Below the pieces are notes generated by a model. It made no database searches. It saw nothing but the letters and a program-made list of their open reading frames with translations, and was not told where the DNA came from. A stretch of 64,000 nt of DNA from Niallia sp052318935 (GTDB lineage Bacteria > Bacillota > Bacilli > Bacillales > Cytobacillaceae). This document shows positions 44,422-52,843 of this stretch, piece after piece; the stretch's first letter is position 1, and every line of letters begins with the position of its first letter. Location of the stretch: the NCBI GenBank assembly GCA_052318935.1, contig JBQRKO010000001.1. One strand, given 5' to 3'. A program made the translations under genes and the position numbers.

Positions 44422-45591
44422 TTGCAAAAACAAAATAATTTACTCATATTTATATTAACCATAGGGGCTTTCGGGATCATAAATACTGAAATGGGGGTTA
44501 TAGGGATATTACCCTACATTGCTGATCAATTTCATATCAGTGTAACTAAGGCCGGGTGGCTGGTAAGTCTATTCGCACTTACTGTTTCAATATCTGGTCC
44601 AACTATGCCGTTATTATTTTCGGGGATAAATCGCAAGAAGGCGATGTTATTTGTACTTGGTATTTTTGTTATTGGAAACATTTTTTCTATATATACATCT
44701 AACTATACCATTGCAATAATTGCGCGTGTGATTCCGGCCATTTTTCATCCTATTTATTTTTCAGCAGCTTTTACAATAGCTGCTAACTCAGTTCGCAAGG
44801 AAGAAGCTCCAAAAGCTGTTTCAAAAGTTTTTATTGGAGTATCTGCGGGTATGGTACTTGGTGTACCAATCGCCAGTTTTCTGGCAAGTATAGTTTCGTT
44901 TCAAATATCCATGGCGTTTTTTGCTATCGTGAACGCAATAGTATTTATTGCTACATTAGTATTTTTCCCTTCTATGCCTGTTAAAGAAAGACTTTCTTAC
45001 GGAGCACAGGTAAGCGTATTAAAAAAACCAATTACTTGGCTTTCCATTGTTGCTGTCATTTTACTAAATTCAGCAGTATTTGGGGTGTATAGTTATCTTG
45101 CTGAGTATCTTAAAACCGTTACGAATACCTCTGGGAAAGCAATTAGTTTAATGTTATTCATATTCGGGGGAGCAAATATTATTGGAAACATTGTGGCAGG
45201 GAAGTTACTTACTAAAGATGCCATTAAATCTGTTGTATCTTTTCCTTTTGCTTTGGGAGCCGTTTACATCCTATTATTCTTATTAGGACAATTTACTTTT
45301 CCTATGGCTATCATTACTTTAGTTTGGGGGATATTGGCTGGTATAGCAGTTAATATTAATCAATATTGGATGACATCTGCAGCTCCAGAAGCTCCTGATT
45401 TCGCTAATGGATTATTTTTATCATCCGTTAACTTAGGAACAACAATTGGAACAGCTGTAGGTGGATTATTTATTTCAGAATTAGGTACACAATACGTCGT
45501 ATTAGTGGGATTATTATCGCTGGTATTAAGTTTGGTATTTATTATGTTAAGGAACTACATGTATAGTCCTATAAAACAACTTTCTAGATAA
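44422..45591 (+). CDS. DHA1-type MFS exporter
   Basis: A 389-residue 12-helix transporter, the best-preserved of three paralogs here. NTEMGVIGILPYIADQF, SGPTMPLLFSGINRKKAMLF and APKAVSKVFIGVSAGMVLGVP are the DHA1 motifs. TTG start follows GGAGGAACTTT. It is controlled probably by the divergent LysR protein. The first 50 bp of this gene, with its ribosome site, recur at 50744 as a fragment. It exports an unknown compound across the plasma membrane. Confidence 0.9.
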   Translation: MQKQNNLLIFILTIGAFGIINTEMGVIGILPYIADQFHISVTKAGWLVSLFALTVSISGPTMPLLFSGINRKKAMLFVLGIFVIGNIFSIYTSNYTIAIIARVIPAIFHPIYFSAAFTIAANSVRKEEAPKAVSKVFIGVSAGMVLGVPIASFLASIVSFQISMAFFAIVNAIVFIATLVFFPSMPVKERLSYGAQVSVLKKPITWLSIVAVILLNSAVFGVYSYLAEYLKTVTNTSGKAISLMLFIFGGANIIGNIVAGKLLTKDAIKSVVSFPFALGAVYILLFLLGQFTFPMAIITLVWGILAGIAVNINQYWMTSAAPEAPDFANGLFLSSVNLGTTIGTAVGGLFISELGTQYVVLVGLLSLVLSLVFIMLRNYMYSPIKQLSR

Positions 45592-45687
45592 GGTATTCAT
45601 TCAACAATCTATAACAGTTTTCTAATCAGTATTCTTCATTTACTGGATGACTGATTATTCTTTATGAATAAATAAAGAGGAGGAAAT

Positions 45688-46281
45688 ATGAGAAGAAAAA
45701 GAATATTTTATATGTTTTTATTATGTGTAATATTTGTAGTATTAAGTGGTTGTAGTAACACTAAACCTAATGATTCTAATAAGCCAGAGTCGAACTCTAA
45801 TTCAGAATTATCCTCTGATTCATTAAATAATAATCAGACTGATAATGAGGTAGCGCAAGATAACTCTATGGGAGAGACAGATAATTCATCTATTTCAGAA
45901 TCAAATGAAAGGGAAGGAAATGATGCGATGAGTAGTATGACAATTACAGTTGGAGATGAAAAATTCACTATTACTTTGTACGATAACCCAACTACCCGAG
46001 CTCTTGTTAAAGAATTACCTATGACGGTTAAAATGGATGACCTGAACAGAAATGAGAAATTGTATTATTTCAGTCATTCGTTACCTACGAATAGTGAGCG
46101 AGTAGGAAGTATCAATGCTGGAGATTTGAATTTATATGGTTCGGATTGTTTTGTTCTATTTTATGAAAGTTTCTCTACTCCTTATAGTTATACGAGATTA
46201 GGCTATACTGAAGATGCGACAGGATTAGCAAATGCGCTTGGCAGAGGAAGTGTCACTGTTACATTTGAACTGGATATTTAA
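45688..46281 (+). CDS. Lipoprotein with cyclophilin-like domain
   Basis: A 197-residue envelope lipoprotein. The signal peptide ends in the lipobox VLSGC (Cys near residue 22), followed by a low-complexity Asn/Ser/Asp/Glu linker of about 60 residues. The C-terminal 110 residues match the cyclophilin-like fold family (TM1367 type): MTITVGDEKFTITLYDNPTT, ELPMTVKMDDL, FSHSLPTNSERVGSINAGDL, NLYGSDCFVLFYESFSTPYSYTRLG and GRGSVTVTFEL. Function is unknown; a bound-ligand or carrier role has been suggested from structure. A second such lipoprotein lies at 50164. ATG follows GAGGAGGAAAT. Confidence 0.82.
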   Translation: MRRKRIFYMFLLCVIFVVLSGCSNTKPNDSNKPESNSNSELSSDSLNNNQTDNEVAQDNSMGETDNSSISESNEREGNDAMSSMTITVGDEKFTITLYDNPTTRALVKELPMTVKMDDLNRNEKLYYFSHSLPTNSERVGSINAGDLNLYGSDCFVLFYESFSTPYSYTRLGYTEDATGLANALGRGSVTVTFELDI

Positions 46282-46300
46282 ATAAGTTTTCCATGTGCAA

Positions 46301-46357
46301 AAAAATGTATTCAACTAAGCATATTTATCGCTTTAGTTGGATACATTTTTATTTTTT
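46301..46357 (+). terminator. Terminator after the cyclophilin-like lipoprotein
   Basis: AAAATGTATTCAACTAAGC pairs with GCTTTAGTTGGATACATTTTT (a bulge or G-T pairs), followed by ATTTTTT. Confidence 0.8.
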
Positions 46358-46597
46358 AGAAGTGGTTAGAATGTAGATTCAATAGTTAAATCACTATTTT
46401 TACGTTTTGTTTAATTTTTTTTTATCGCCAAGTATACCATCAAAATAATTGAAATAACTGTTCATACTGTTCACTTATTTTTTGTAAGTCCAATTTTCAT
46501 TATATTGATCATTAGTTTGAACCATCGTTTTGTAAAGGAGAAAAAAACAACGTTCAAGATATATAAGCTAAAAAATTAAAAAACATTTTGATATCGT

Positions 46598-46628
46598 TTG
46601 ACTTCAAGTCAACTTTAAAGTGTAAAGT
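46598..46628 (+). promoter_or_regulatory. MerR-type promoter 8 (P460-type lipoprotein)
   Basis: TTGACT, 19 bp (TCAAGTCAACTTTAAAGTG), TAAAGT. The 80 bp around it closely match promoter 10. A relic of an SDR ribosome site and start (GGAGGAGATGATTATCCAAAT) follows at 46649, then about 130 bp to the lipoprotein gene. Confidence 0.8.
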
Positions 46629-46803
46629 GAATGCATAACCTTAATGAAGGAGGAGATGATTATCCAAATATAAAGCATATAATTTTCATTTAATAATTAC
46701 TTTACGGTGTAAAAACAGCGATTTTAACTTGGAATAGAAGCAAGATAGAAGTCCAATTGTGGTAAATAACGAGACAATAAAACGAAACTTGGAGGAAAAG
46801 AAT

Positions 46804-47589
46804 ATGAAAAAACGATTCATTCTGATACTTATATTGCTGCTGTCCCTCACCCTTACTGCTTGCAACAACAATGAAAATAATACAATGGACAATTCAATGG
46901 ATGATACAACGGACAATTCTCAACAAGGGGAGACCTCCTCTGGGGCTAATTCCGGGGAATACGCTGAGATTGGATCTGGGGCTCATCTTGTGAAATATCC
47001 TGACCTTAAAGATCATATCGTGTTTACGACTTACGATCGAGGAGATATTCATGAAAACATCTATGTAAATAGTAGGGAAGCAATTGAAGCAGTGCAGAAC
47101 GGAGAGGAGCTTCCGAGCGGCACCGTGATCACTCTCGAAGGATTTCGAGATGGAGAGATTGAGCATTATTTAGTGATGGAAAAGCGTACCGGCTGGGGTT
47201 CCCAGTACTCGCCTGAGGAGCGTACTGGGGAATGGGAATTCCAGGCATTTACTCCTGACAGAGAAGTGATGGAAGATGGTATTGGCGGACAAGCTATTGG
47301 ACGATGCTATTCCTGCCACGCAAATCAGGAAAGGGACGAATTTATGAATTCGTATGATGACATGAAAGAGTTTGATTTAGGAAAAGTTGCACAATCAAAG
47401 AACAGCAGTACGGAAACCCCAATTGCAGCTATTCCTACAGAGCACTGGAAGGTAAATGAGATATCTGCTCATATGAATGATTCGAAGGATGTAAAGAAAA
47501 AAGAAAGTAATTTAATTGATGATGAGAAAAAAGCGAAAAAAATTCAGGACGTTCTTTTGAAGATGTATTTAGAGCAATATAATAGCTAG
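46804..47589 (+). CDS. Cytochrome P460-type lipoprotein (c-type haem)
   Basis: A 261-residue lipoprotein. ATG 46804 follows TTGGAGGAAAAGAAT. The signal peptide ends in the lipobox LTLTAC (Cys near residue 19), followed by an Asn/Asp-rich linker. The core matches the cytochrome P460 family: YPDLKDHIVFTTYDRGDIHENIYVN, GTVITLEGF, YLVMEKRTGWG, then the haem-attachment motif GRCYSCHANQERDEF near residue 176. Covalent haem needs the Ccs system encoded at 54689-58937. A charged C-terminal tail of about 60 residues is outside the family core. It probably transfers electrons or oxidises a small nitrogen or other compound outside the membrane. Confidence 0.83.
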   Translation: MKKRFILILILLLSLTLTACNNNENNTMDNSMDDTTDNSQQGETSSGANSGEYAEIGSGAHLVKYPDLKDHIVFTTYDRGDIHENIYVNSREAIEAVQNGEELPSGTVITLEGFRDGEIEHYLVMEKRTGWGSQYSPEERTGEWEFQAFTPDREVMEDGIGGQAIGRCYSCHANQERDEFMNSYDDMKEFDLGKVAQSKNSSTETPIAAIPTEHWKVNEISAHMNDSKDVKKKESNLIDDEKKAKKIQDVLLKMYLEQYNS

Positions 47590-47691
47590 TGCACGTACCT
47601 GCGATTAAAGGATATTTGCAAGTCTACTTAAAATAGGATCACTGTTGGAACAAAAATCCAATGATTAACTAAATAGAAAGAGGAGAATTCT

Positions 47692-48390
47692 TTGAATCGA
47701 AAGATGGTATTCAAACTCGTAAATGATATTGTTATGACAGTTCTTATGTTAATAACAATTGCCTACTATATTACCGGAAACACAATCCATGAATTCCTTG
47801 GTGTGTCGGTACTTGTATTATTTATAGTCCACAATTTTTTAAATCGACGTTGGTATAGTACGATACTTAAGGGAAAACACAATCTACGTCGCATTCTGCA
47901 AATAGGACTTAATTTGCTTTTTCTAGTCGTAATGACTGTGATGATGATATGTGGAATACTAATATCCAGTGATATATTTCCTTTTATTCCAGTAAATAAT
48001 GACATGATCTATCGGCAATTACATGTTCAGACAGCCTATTGGGGATTCATCATCATGGCAGTACACATAGGGTTTTCTTGGAGTATGATTATCAATTCAG
48101 TACGGAAAATGACGGGAATTACCAGCACTAGCCGTATTCGCACCATTGCGTTGCGTACTTTGTCGGTGTTAATTGTAATCTATGGGGTACATTCTTCCAT
48201 CGAGAGAGAGATGGGTTCGAAGCTAATGATTTATAGCCCATTTGGTTTTGGGTTTAATGATAATTCCACTATAAGATTTTTAATTGACCACTTAGCGATT
48301 ATGGGAATTTATATTTGTGGAACACATTATGCTTTGAAATTTATTCAGAAACAAGAACAAAGAGCAGTTCAAAAAACTGATAAGGTTTAG
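47692..48390 (+). CDS. DUF4405-type membrane cytochrome b-like protein
   Basis: A 232-residue membrane protein with about six hydrophobic segments. Histidines in helices (IHEFLGVSVLVLFIVHNFLN near residue 30, QLHVQTAYWGFIIMAVHIGFSW near 110 and FLIDHLAIMGIYICGTHYAL near 200) fit the haem-ligating pattern of DUF4405/FdhE-gamma-like cytochromes b. It could pass electrons between quinol and an outer carrier. TTG start follows AGAGGAGAATTCT. It lies 100 bp after the P460-type gene on the same strand, likely one transcript. Confidence 0.75.
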   Translation: MNRKMVFKLVNDIVMTVLMLITIAYYITGNTIHEFLGVSVLVLFIVHNFLNRRWYSTILKGKHNLRRILQIGLNLLFLVVMTVMMICGILISSDIFPFIPVNNDMIYRQLHVQTAYWGFIIMAVHIGFSWSMIINSVRKMTGITSTSRIRTIALRTLSVLIVIYGVHSSIEREMGSKLMIYSPFGFGFNDNSTIRFLIDHLAIMGIYICGTHYALKFIQKQEQRAVQKTDKV

Positions 48391-48525
48391 AAGTTTAGAA
48401 GCATTGGCTGTCTTGAGGAAGAAGTATATAAAGGCAGATTATAAGAAGCTAGAAAATCCAGTTATTTTCTATTTTGCATAAACAAATTGATGCTCAGAAA
48501 AATAAGGGGAAAGGAAGAGAAATCA

Positions 48526-49170
48526 TTGAATGTACTTGTTATAGGAGCAAATGGCCAAATAGGCCAACATCTTGTAAAGAAGCTGCAAGCTACAAATAAA
48601 TATAACACTATTGCTATGGTTCGAAAGGAAGAGCAAACAGCAAAGTTTGAAGAACAAGGAGTCAAAACAGTACTCGTTGATTTGGAAGGGAGCATCGATG
48701 ATATAGCCAATGTTGCAAAAGATGTGGATGCAGTTGTATTCACAGCTGGCTCAGGTGGTCATACGGGAGCCGATAAAACAATGATGATTGATTTGGATGG
48801 AGCCATTAAATCAATGGAAGCAGCTAAACAAGCTGGGGTGAAGCGTTTCATCATTGTTAGTGCGATTGGTGTTCATCATCGTAAAAAATGGTTGAAAAGT
48901 GCATCGTATTATAGTGCGGCTAAGTATTACGCAGATGCTTGGTTACAGAGGAGTGGTCTTGATTATACGATTATCCGTCCTGGGAGACTGTCTAATGATT
49001 CCGGAACAGGGAAGGTAAAAATGGCAGTTGACCTTGAAGATGGACAAATTCCTCGCGAAGATGTTGCATTAGCAATTGTTGCTTCACTGGAGAATAACAG
49101 TACGATAGGTAAAGCCTTTGATATGATTAGTGGAGAGACTTCAGTTGAGAATGCCCTGAAAATGCTATAA
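48526..49170 (+). CDS. NAD(P)-binding atypical SDR (YhfK-like)
   Basis: A 214-residue protein. TTG 48526 after AAGGAAGAG gives LNVLVIGANGQIGQHLVKKL as N-terminus and the length of B. subtilis YhfK; an ATG 39 bp upstream lacks a ribosome site. The glycine motif GANGQIG is near residue 7, FTAGSGGHTGADKT near 75, and SAAKYYADAWLQRSGLDYTIIRPGRL near 138. This atypical SDR group includes NAD(P)-binding proteins of uncertain substrate, often induced by thiol stress. Its neighbours are redox genes. Confidence 0.86.
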   Translation: MNVLVIGANGQIGQHLVKKLQATNKYNTIAMVRKEEQTAKFEEQGVKTVLVDLEGSIDDIANVAKDVDAVVFTAGSGGHTGADKTMMIDLDGAIKSMEAAKQAGVKRFIIVSAIGVHHRKKWLKSASYYSAAKYYADAWLQRSGLDYTIIRPGRLSNDSGTGKVKMAVDLEDGQIPREDVALAIVASLENNSTIGKAFDMISGETSVENALKML

Positions 49171-49411
49171 AAAGTTATTCTATCAAGAAAAACTAGTATC
49201 CCCCTTTATATATCTAAGGATAATTACTAGTTAAATAAAAGAAAGTGAAAGAAGCTATTTATCATATATAGAAGCTGTTAATGTAATAAAAAAGATGGAG
49301 AGAGGAATCTTCTATATAAGGAAAAATCTCTACAATTAAACTCCTTTTTAGTTAAGGAGCTCCTCCATTTTACAATAACAAAGAAGATATTATTTGAGGA
49401 GGTATTCTACA

Positions 49412-49879
49412 ATGAAAACACGAAAAAATCTATTATTTCTTAGTTTAATTGCTTTGATTTTCATTCTTAGTGCATGCGGAGGATCACAACAGGGCGCGGA
49501 TAATACGGACAACAACACGAATCAGGAAAACATGGAGGGCATGGACCATACCAACATGGATGACTCTACAACATCTGATTCCAATTCATCGTCAAATGCA
49601 AGTTCAGGTGAAGAAGTAAGTATAGTTGCTTCTAATTGGAAATGGGACTTGTCTAAAACTACTTTTAAAGTAGGCGAGCCAGTGACCTTTTCTATCGAAG
49701 GACAAGATAGTTCTCATGGTTTTACAATTGAAGGTACAAATATAAAAGAGCAAATTGCACCTGGAGAAACAAAAAAAGTCACCTGGACCCCAGAAAAAGC
49801 AGGAGAATATACAATAAAATGTACTGTCTTCTGTGGAGATGGTCATGACGATATGGTTCAGAAAATAACAGTTAACTAG
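49412..49879 (+). CDS. Cupredoxin lipoprotein with CuA-like copper site
   Basis: A 155-residue lipoprotein. ATG 49412 follows GAGGAGGTATTCTACA. The lipobox is LSACG (Cys near residue 20), followed by a Met/His-rich linker (MEGMDHTNMDD). The cupredoxin domain ends with the full CuA ligand set of cytochrome oxidase subunit II: an upstream His in SSHGFTIEG and CTVFCGDGHDDM, i.e. Cys-x3-Cys-x3-His-x2-Met. No transmembrane or oxidase subunit I is present. It may be an electron carrier, a copper chaperone, or an oxidase-independent CuA protein outside the membrane. Confidence 0.88.
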   Translation: MKTRKNLLFLSLIALIFILSACGGSQQGADNTDNNTNQENMEGMDHTNMDDSTTSDSNSSSNASSGEEVSIVASNWKWDLSKTTFKVGEPVTFSIEGQDSSHGFTIEGTNIKEQIAPGETKKVTWTPEKAGEYTIKCTVFCGDGHDDMVQKITVN

Positions 49880-50163
49880 TTGTAAACTTAGACCATAAAT
49901 TTTTATTTTCACTATCGGTTTTAGAAGAAGAATCTCCAAAGTAAATAAAAGACAATGATAAACAAAATGAAAAACTTTTGATTTTTGTCTGCAGTCAACG
50001 AAGGGTGGCTGCGGACACCATGCTATTTTTATCTGTGAGTGAATTTTTGAACTGGTTTTTCAGGAATAGGTTCAATAAGAGCATTTATAATCACTTCTAG
50101 ATTTTTGGTTATTCTTCATGTTATTTTCAAAATATTTGTACGAATCAATAAGGAGGAGAATTA

Positions 50164-50736
50164 GTGGGAAATCGGTTTAAATTCACACTTTTGTTTATAT
50201 TGGCGATATCAACGTTTCTTACAGCTTGCGGAAGTAGTAATAATGAGAGGGAAAACAATGGTGATGTTACTCCAAATAAAAATTCAAGTGGTGAACAAAT
50301 AGATAAAATCGATGAGCAGGACAAACAGAATAGTGAGGATTCAACAATGGATAATGGAGGTTTAGATAATATGGGAGATGTTAAAGTCAAATTGACATTT
50401 AACAAAGAGGAAGTAATTGTGAAAATGTATGATAATTCAGCAAGTAGAGATTTTTTAGCTCAATTGCCGTTAACGATAACATTTGAAGATTTTGTAGGTA
50501 AAGAGAAAATTAGTATTTTACAAAAAAAATTATCGGCAGATAATATCCAATCCGGAAACCAACCAAAAAAAGGAGACTTTGCATATTATTCTCCTTGGGG
50601 AAATTTGGCTATATTTTATAAAGGTAATGGGGATGCCTTAAATGATCTTATTATACTAGGTCAGATTGAATCAGGAAAAGAAAACTTTGAAAATATTCAA
50701 GGTGATTTCACAGTTCATATTGAAAAAGTCGATTAA
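50164..50736 (+). CDS. Lipoprotein with cyclophilin-like domain, second copy
   Basis: A 190-residue paralog of 45688 with GTG start after AAGGAGGAGAATTA. Lipobox FLTACG (Cys near residue 21), an Asn/Asp/Glu-rich linker, then the cyclophilin-like domain: VKLTFNKEEVIVKMYDNSAS, AQLPLTITFEDF, QPKKGDFAYYSPWGNLAIFYK. It is shorter and more diverged at its C-terminus (IQGDFTVHIEKV). Its function is not known. Confidence 0.8.
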   Translation: MGNRFKFTLLFILAISTFLTACGSSNNERENNGDVTPNKNSSGEQIDKIDEQDKQNSEDSTMDNGGLDNMGDVKVKLTFNKEEVIVKMYDNSASRDFLAQLPLTITFEDFVGKEKISILQKKLSADNIQSGNQPKKGDFAYYSPWGNLAIFYKGNGDALNDLIILGQIESGKENFENIQGDFTVHIEKVD

Positions 50737-50743
50737 AGGAAGA

Positions 50744-50803
50744 GATTTGGAGGAACTTTTTTACAAAAACAAAATAATTTACTCATATTTATATTGACCA
50801 TAA
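50744..50803 (+). pseudogene. 5' fragment of a DHA1 MFS gene
   Basis: About 60 bp including the ribosome site GGAGGAACTTTTTT, nearly identical to 44405-44464. It breaks off after codons for NNLLIFILTI. It marks a truncated duplication between the lipoprotein gene and the next SDR. Confidence 0.85.
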
Positions 50804-50879
50804 TTAAAAAGCCGAAAAAACTAAAAGTTACCTTAGCCTATAGTCAAGGTTATTATTAGGTGAGAAATGGAGGAGTTAA

Positions 50880-51587
50880 ATGTCACTCGATAAACAAGTT
50901 GCGCTTGTCACCGGCGGGAATCGAGGAATTGGATATGAGCTGGTCAAACAATTGGCTTTGAATGGTTTTACGGTCATTTTGACAAGTCGGGATCCAGAAA
51001 TGGGTCATGAAGCTGCACAAAAAATTAGGGAGTCAGATCTTGACGTTTCGTTTGTGGCAATGGATGTAGACAATCAAGATAGCATCCGTCAAGCTGCGAT
51101 TACAGTAAATGAGCGGTATGGAAGATTAGACGTATTGATAAATAATGCTGGAGTTTATTTGGATGAGAATAAAAAGTTATTGACTATGGATCCGTCTATT
51201 CTAGAGAAAACGATGGCAACTAATTTCTTCGGTGCTTACCATGTCATCCGTTCCTTTATTCCGCTCATGGAAAAGCAAGGCTATGGGAGAATTATTAATG
51301 TTTCTTCAGAATATGGGGCGATGAGTGAAATGTCCTATCAAGGAGTAGGGGCTTATAAGTTGTCTAAACTTGCCCTAGATGGATTGACGCGATTGGTTGC
51401 TGCAGAAATCAAAGGTGATATCAAAATAAACGCAGTTGATCCAGGATGGGTAAGCTCAGATATGGGTGGACCATCGGCTCCGAGAACGCCAAAGCAAGCT
51501 GCTGAGTCTATCCTTTGGTTAGCGACGATTGGACCTGAAGGACCTTCCGGAAGGTTTTTTAGAGATGAAAAACAAATTCCTTGGTAA
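50880..51587 (+). CDS. Short-chain dehydrogenase/reductase (carbonyl reductase-like)
   Basis: A 235-residue SDR. The cofactor loop is VALVTGGNRGIGYELVKQL near residue 8, LTSRDPEMG suggests NADP use, INNAGVY is near 82, and the catalytic Tyr-x3-Lys is in GAYKLSKLAL near 160. The end GPEGPSGRFFRDEKQIPW is that of plant-like carbonyl reductases. The ATG follows ATGGAGGAGTTAA. A deleted and stopped paralog lies at 25962. The role is probably carbonyl reduction. No MerR-type dyad is seen directly upstream. Confidence 0.9.
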   Translation: MSLDKQVALVTGGNRGIGYELVKQLALNGFTVILTSRDPEMGHEAAQKIRESDLDVSFVAMDVDNQDSIRQAAITVNERYGRLDVLINNAGVYLDENKKLLTMDPSILEKTMATNFFGAYHVIRSFIPLMEKQGYGRIINVSSEYGAMSEMSYQGVGAYKLSKLALDGLTRLVAAEIKGDIKINAVDPGWVSSDMGGPSAPRTPKQAAESILWLATIGPEGPSGRFFRDEKQIPW

Positions 51588-51996
51588 CATTAGCAATTTC
51601 TTAGTCATGAAAATTCTTTTCTGGAGGAACTTGGAAGGAACGGAAGAAAAGTGATGAAACACAATTTAAAATCGTTACTGTGACGGGATTTGCTCACCCA
51701 GCATGCTTGATCGTAAGTGATGCTTTGAATCTCTTTATCACTAAAACTTTGAAATGAATAATATGTTCAAGAGCGAAGAGTTTGGTTGAGGTTCGACATT
51801 TATTTATACGTTTGACTAACCTGGCACTTATAGCTATTATTGCTTAATCCATCCGTCTATGGAAGCGAAAGTCATAGTAGAATAATAGATCAGTCGTGAA
51901 GGATACAATAAGTCCCGGTAGCATCCGGGGCGTTTTGACGTTAAAATAATAATAGATTTTATCGAAAAAAATTAAGAAGGAGTAGGATAACAAATA
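51588..51996 (+). other. Intergenic region with an unidentified coding-like fragment
   Basis: One frame (about 51620-51757) reads KERKKSDETQFKIVTVTGFA and HPACLIVSDALNLFITKTLK with a stop, coding-like but without start or ribosome site. I do not recognise it. The rest shows nothing definite. Confidence 0.3.
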
Positions 51997-52560
51997 GTGA
52001 AGAAACTATTAAAATTATTTCTGTTATTCCTTTTTGTATTTATCGTCTATCAATCTTTCCTATTTATTAGGGGATATTCCAGCTCTGCGGACGATGTTAA
52101 ATACGAAGTAAATACAGAGACTCTGCCAACTGAGCTACTCCCAATTGTAGCTGAGAAAGTAGAGATTTTAAAAGAAAAAACAGCAGAAAAAGGGATTACA
52201 ATCCTTATCACAGATGATTACCGCTCGTTTGAGGAGCAAGACAAGCTTTATGACAAGGGCAGAAAGACTCCCGGAAAAGTAGTTACTTATTTGGAGGGAG
52301 GCGAATCCTATCATAACTTTGGACTTGCAGTGGATTTTGCTCTTCAGCTTGAGAACGGTAATGTGATCTGGGACACTGAATATGATGGGAATGGAAATGG
52401 TCAATCAGACTGGTTTGAGGTTGCAGAAATTGCAAAGGAGCTGGGCTTTCAATGGGGAGGAGACTGGACCGGCTTTAAAGATTATCCCCACCTCCAGATG
52501 GATTTTGGTTTAACTATTAATGATCTACAAACAGGAAAACGTCCCAAATACCCCAGCTAA
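51997..52560 (+). CDS. M15-family peptidase (CwlK-like L,D- or D,D-carboxypeptidase)
   Basis: A 187-residue exported zinc peptidase. GTG start after AAGAAGGAGTAGG; a hydrophobic N-terminus (LLKLFLLFLFVFIVYQSFLFI) acts as signal anchor. Zinc-ligand motifs are SYHNFGLAVDFAL near residue 108 (His and Asp of SxHxxGxAxD) and DYPHLQM near residue 166 (His). DDYRSFEEQDKLYDKGR near 70 is the usual substrate-side segment. It trims peptidoglycan stem peptides. It belongs to the island by position only. Confidence 0.88.
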   Translation: MKKLLKLFLLFLFVFIVYQSFLFIRGYSSSADDVKYEVNTETLPTELLPIVAEKVEILKEKTAEKGITILITDDYRSFEEQDKLYDKGRKTPGKVVTYLEGGESYHNFGLAVDFALQLENGNVIWDTEYDGNGNGQSDWFEVAEIAKELGFQWGGDWTGFKDYPHLQMDFGLTINDLQTGKRPKYPS

Positions 52561-52703
52561 AATCCTAGCTTTTTTCTTGTTAAGGAAGTGTCAACATAAC
52601 TGAAACCAACTGAAAGTAGATGTTTAAGTTTTCAAAACGTTTATATACATACCAGTAGTTAAAAGGGAAATGAATTATGAAAAAAATATAAGTTATTTAC
52701 TTT

Positions 52704-52742
52704 GTTAAGAAAACCCTAGGCCTAGCCTAGGGTTTTCTTAAC
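52704..52742. terminator. Bidirectional terminator
   Basis: GTTAAGAAAACCCTAGG and CCTAGGGTTTTCTTAAC are perfect 17-bp arms around CCTAG, lying between convergent genes and followed by A6/T runs. Confidence 0.85.
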
Positions 52743-52749
52743 AAAAAAA

Positions 52750-52781
52750 TGTGAATCCCGACAAGATATACGGGATTCACA
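52750..52781 (-). terminator. Terminator of the second alpha/beta hydrolase
   Basis: TGTGAATCCCG pairs with CGGGATTCACA; on the minus strand a TTTTTTTGTT tail follows. It is paralogous to the hairpin at 31227. Confidence 0.75.
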
Positions 52782-52843
52782 CAGCGGTTCTCACTCAAAG
52801 TACCATTGGCAAGCAAAGTTCTCTACGATCTTCAACACAAGCC

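Noticed and set aside
46804..47589. Interpretation of the P460-type lipoprotein as an ordinary class I cytochrome c.
   Set aside because: The sequence around the haem motif (long beta-rich part before a single CYSCH, no downstream Met-ligand region of cytochrome c type) fits the P460 family better.
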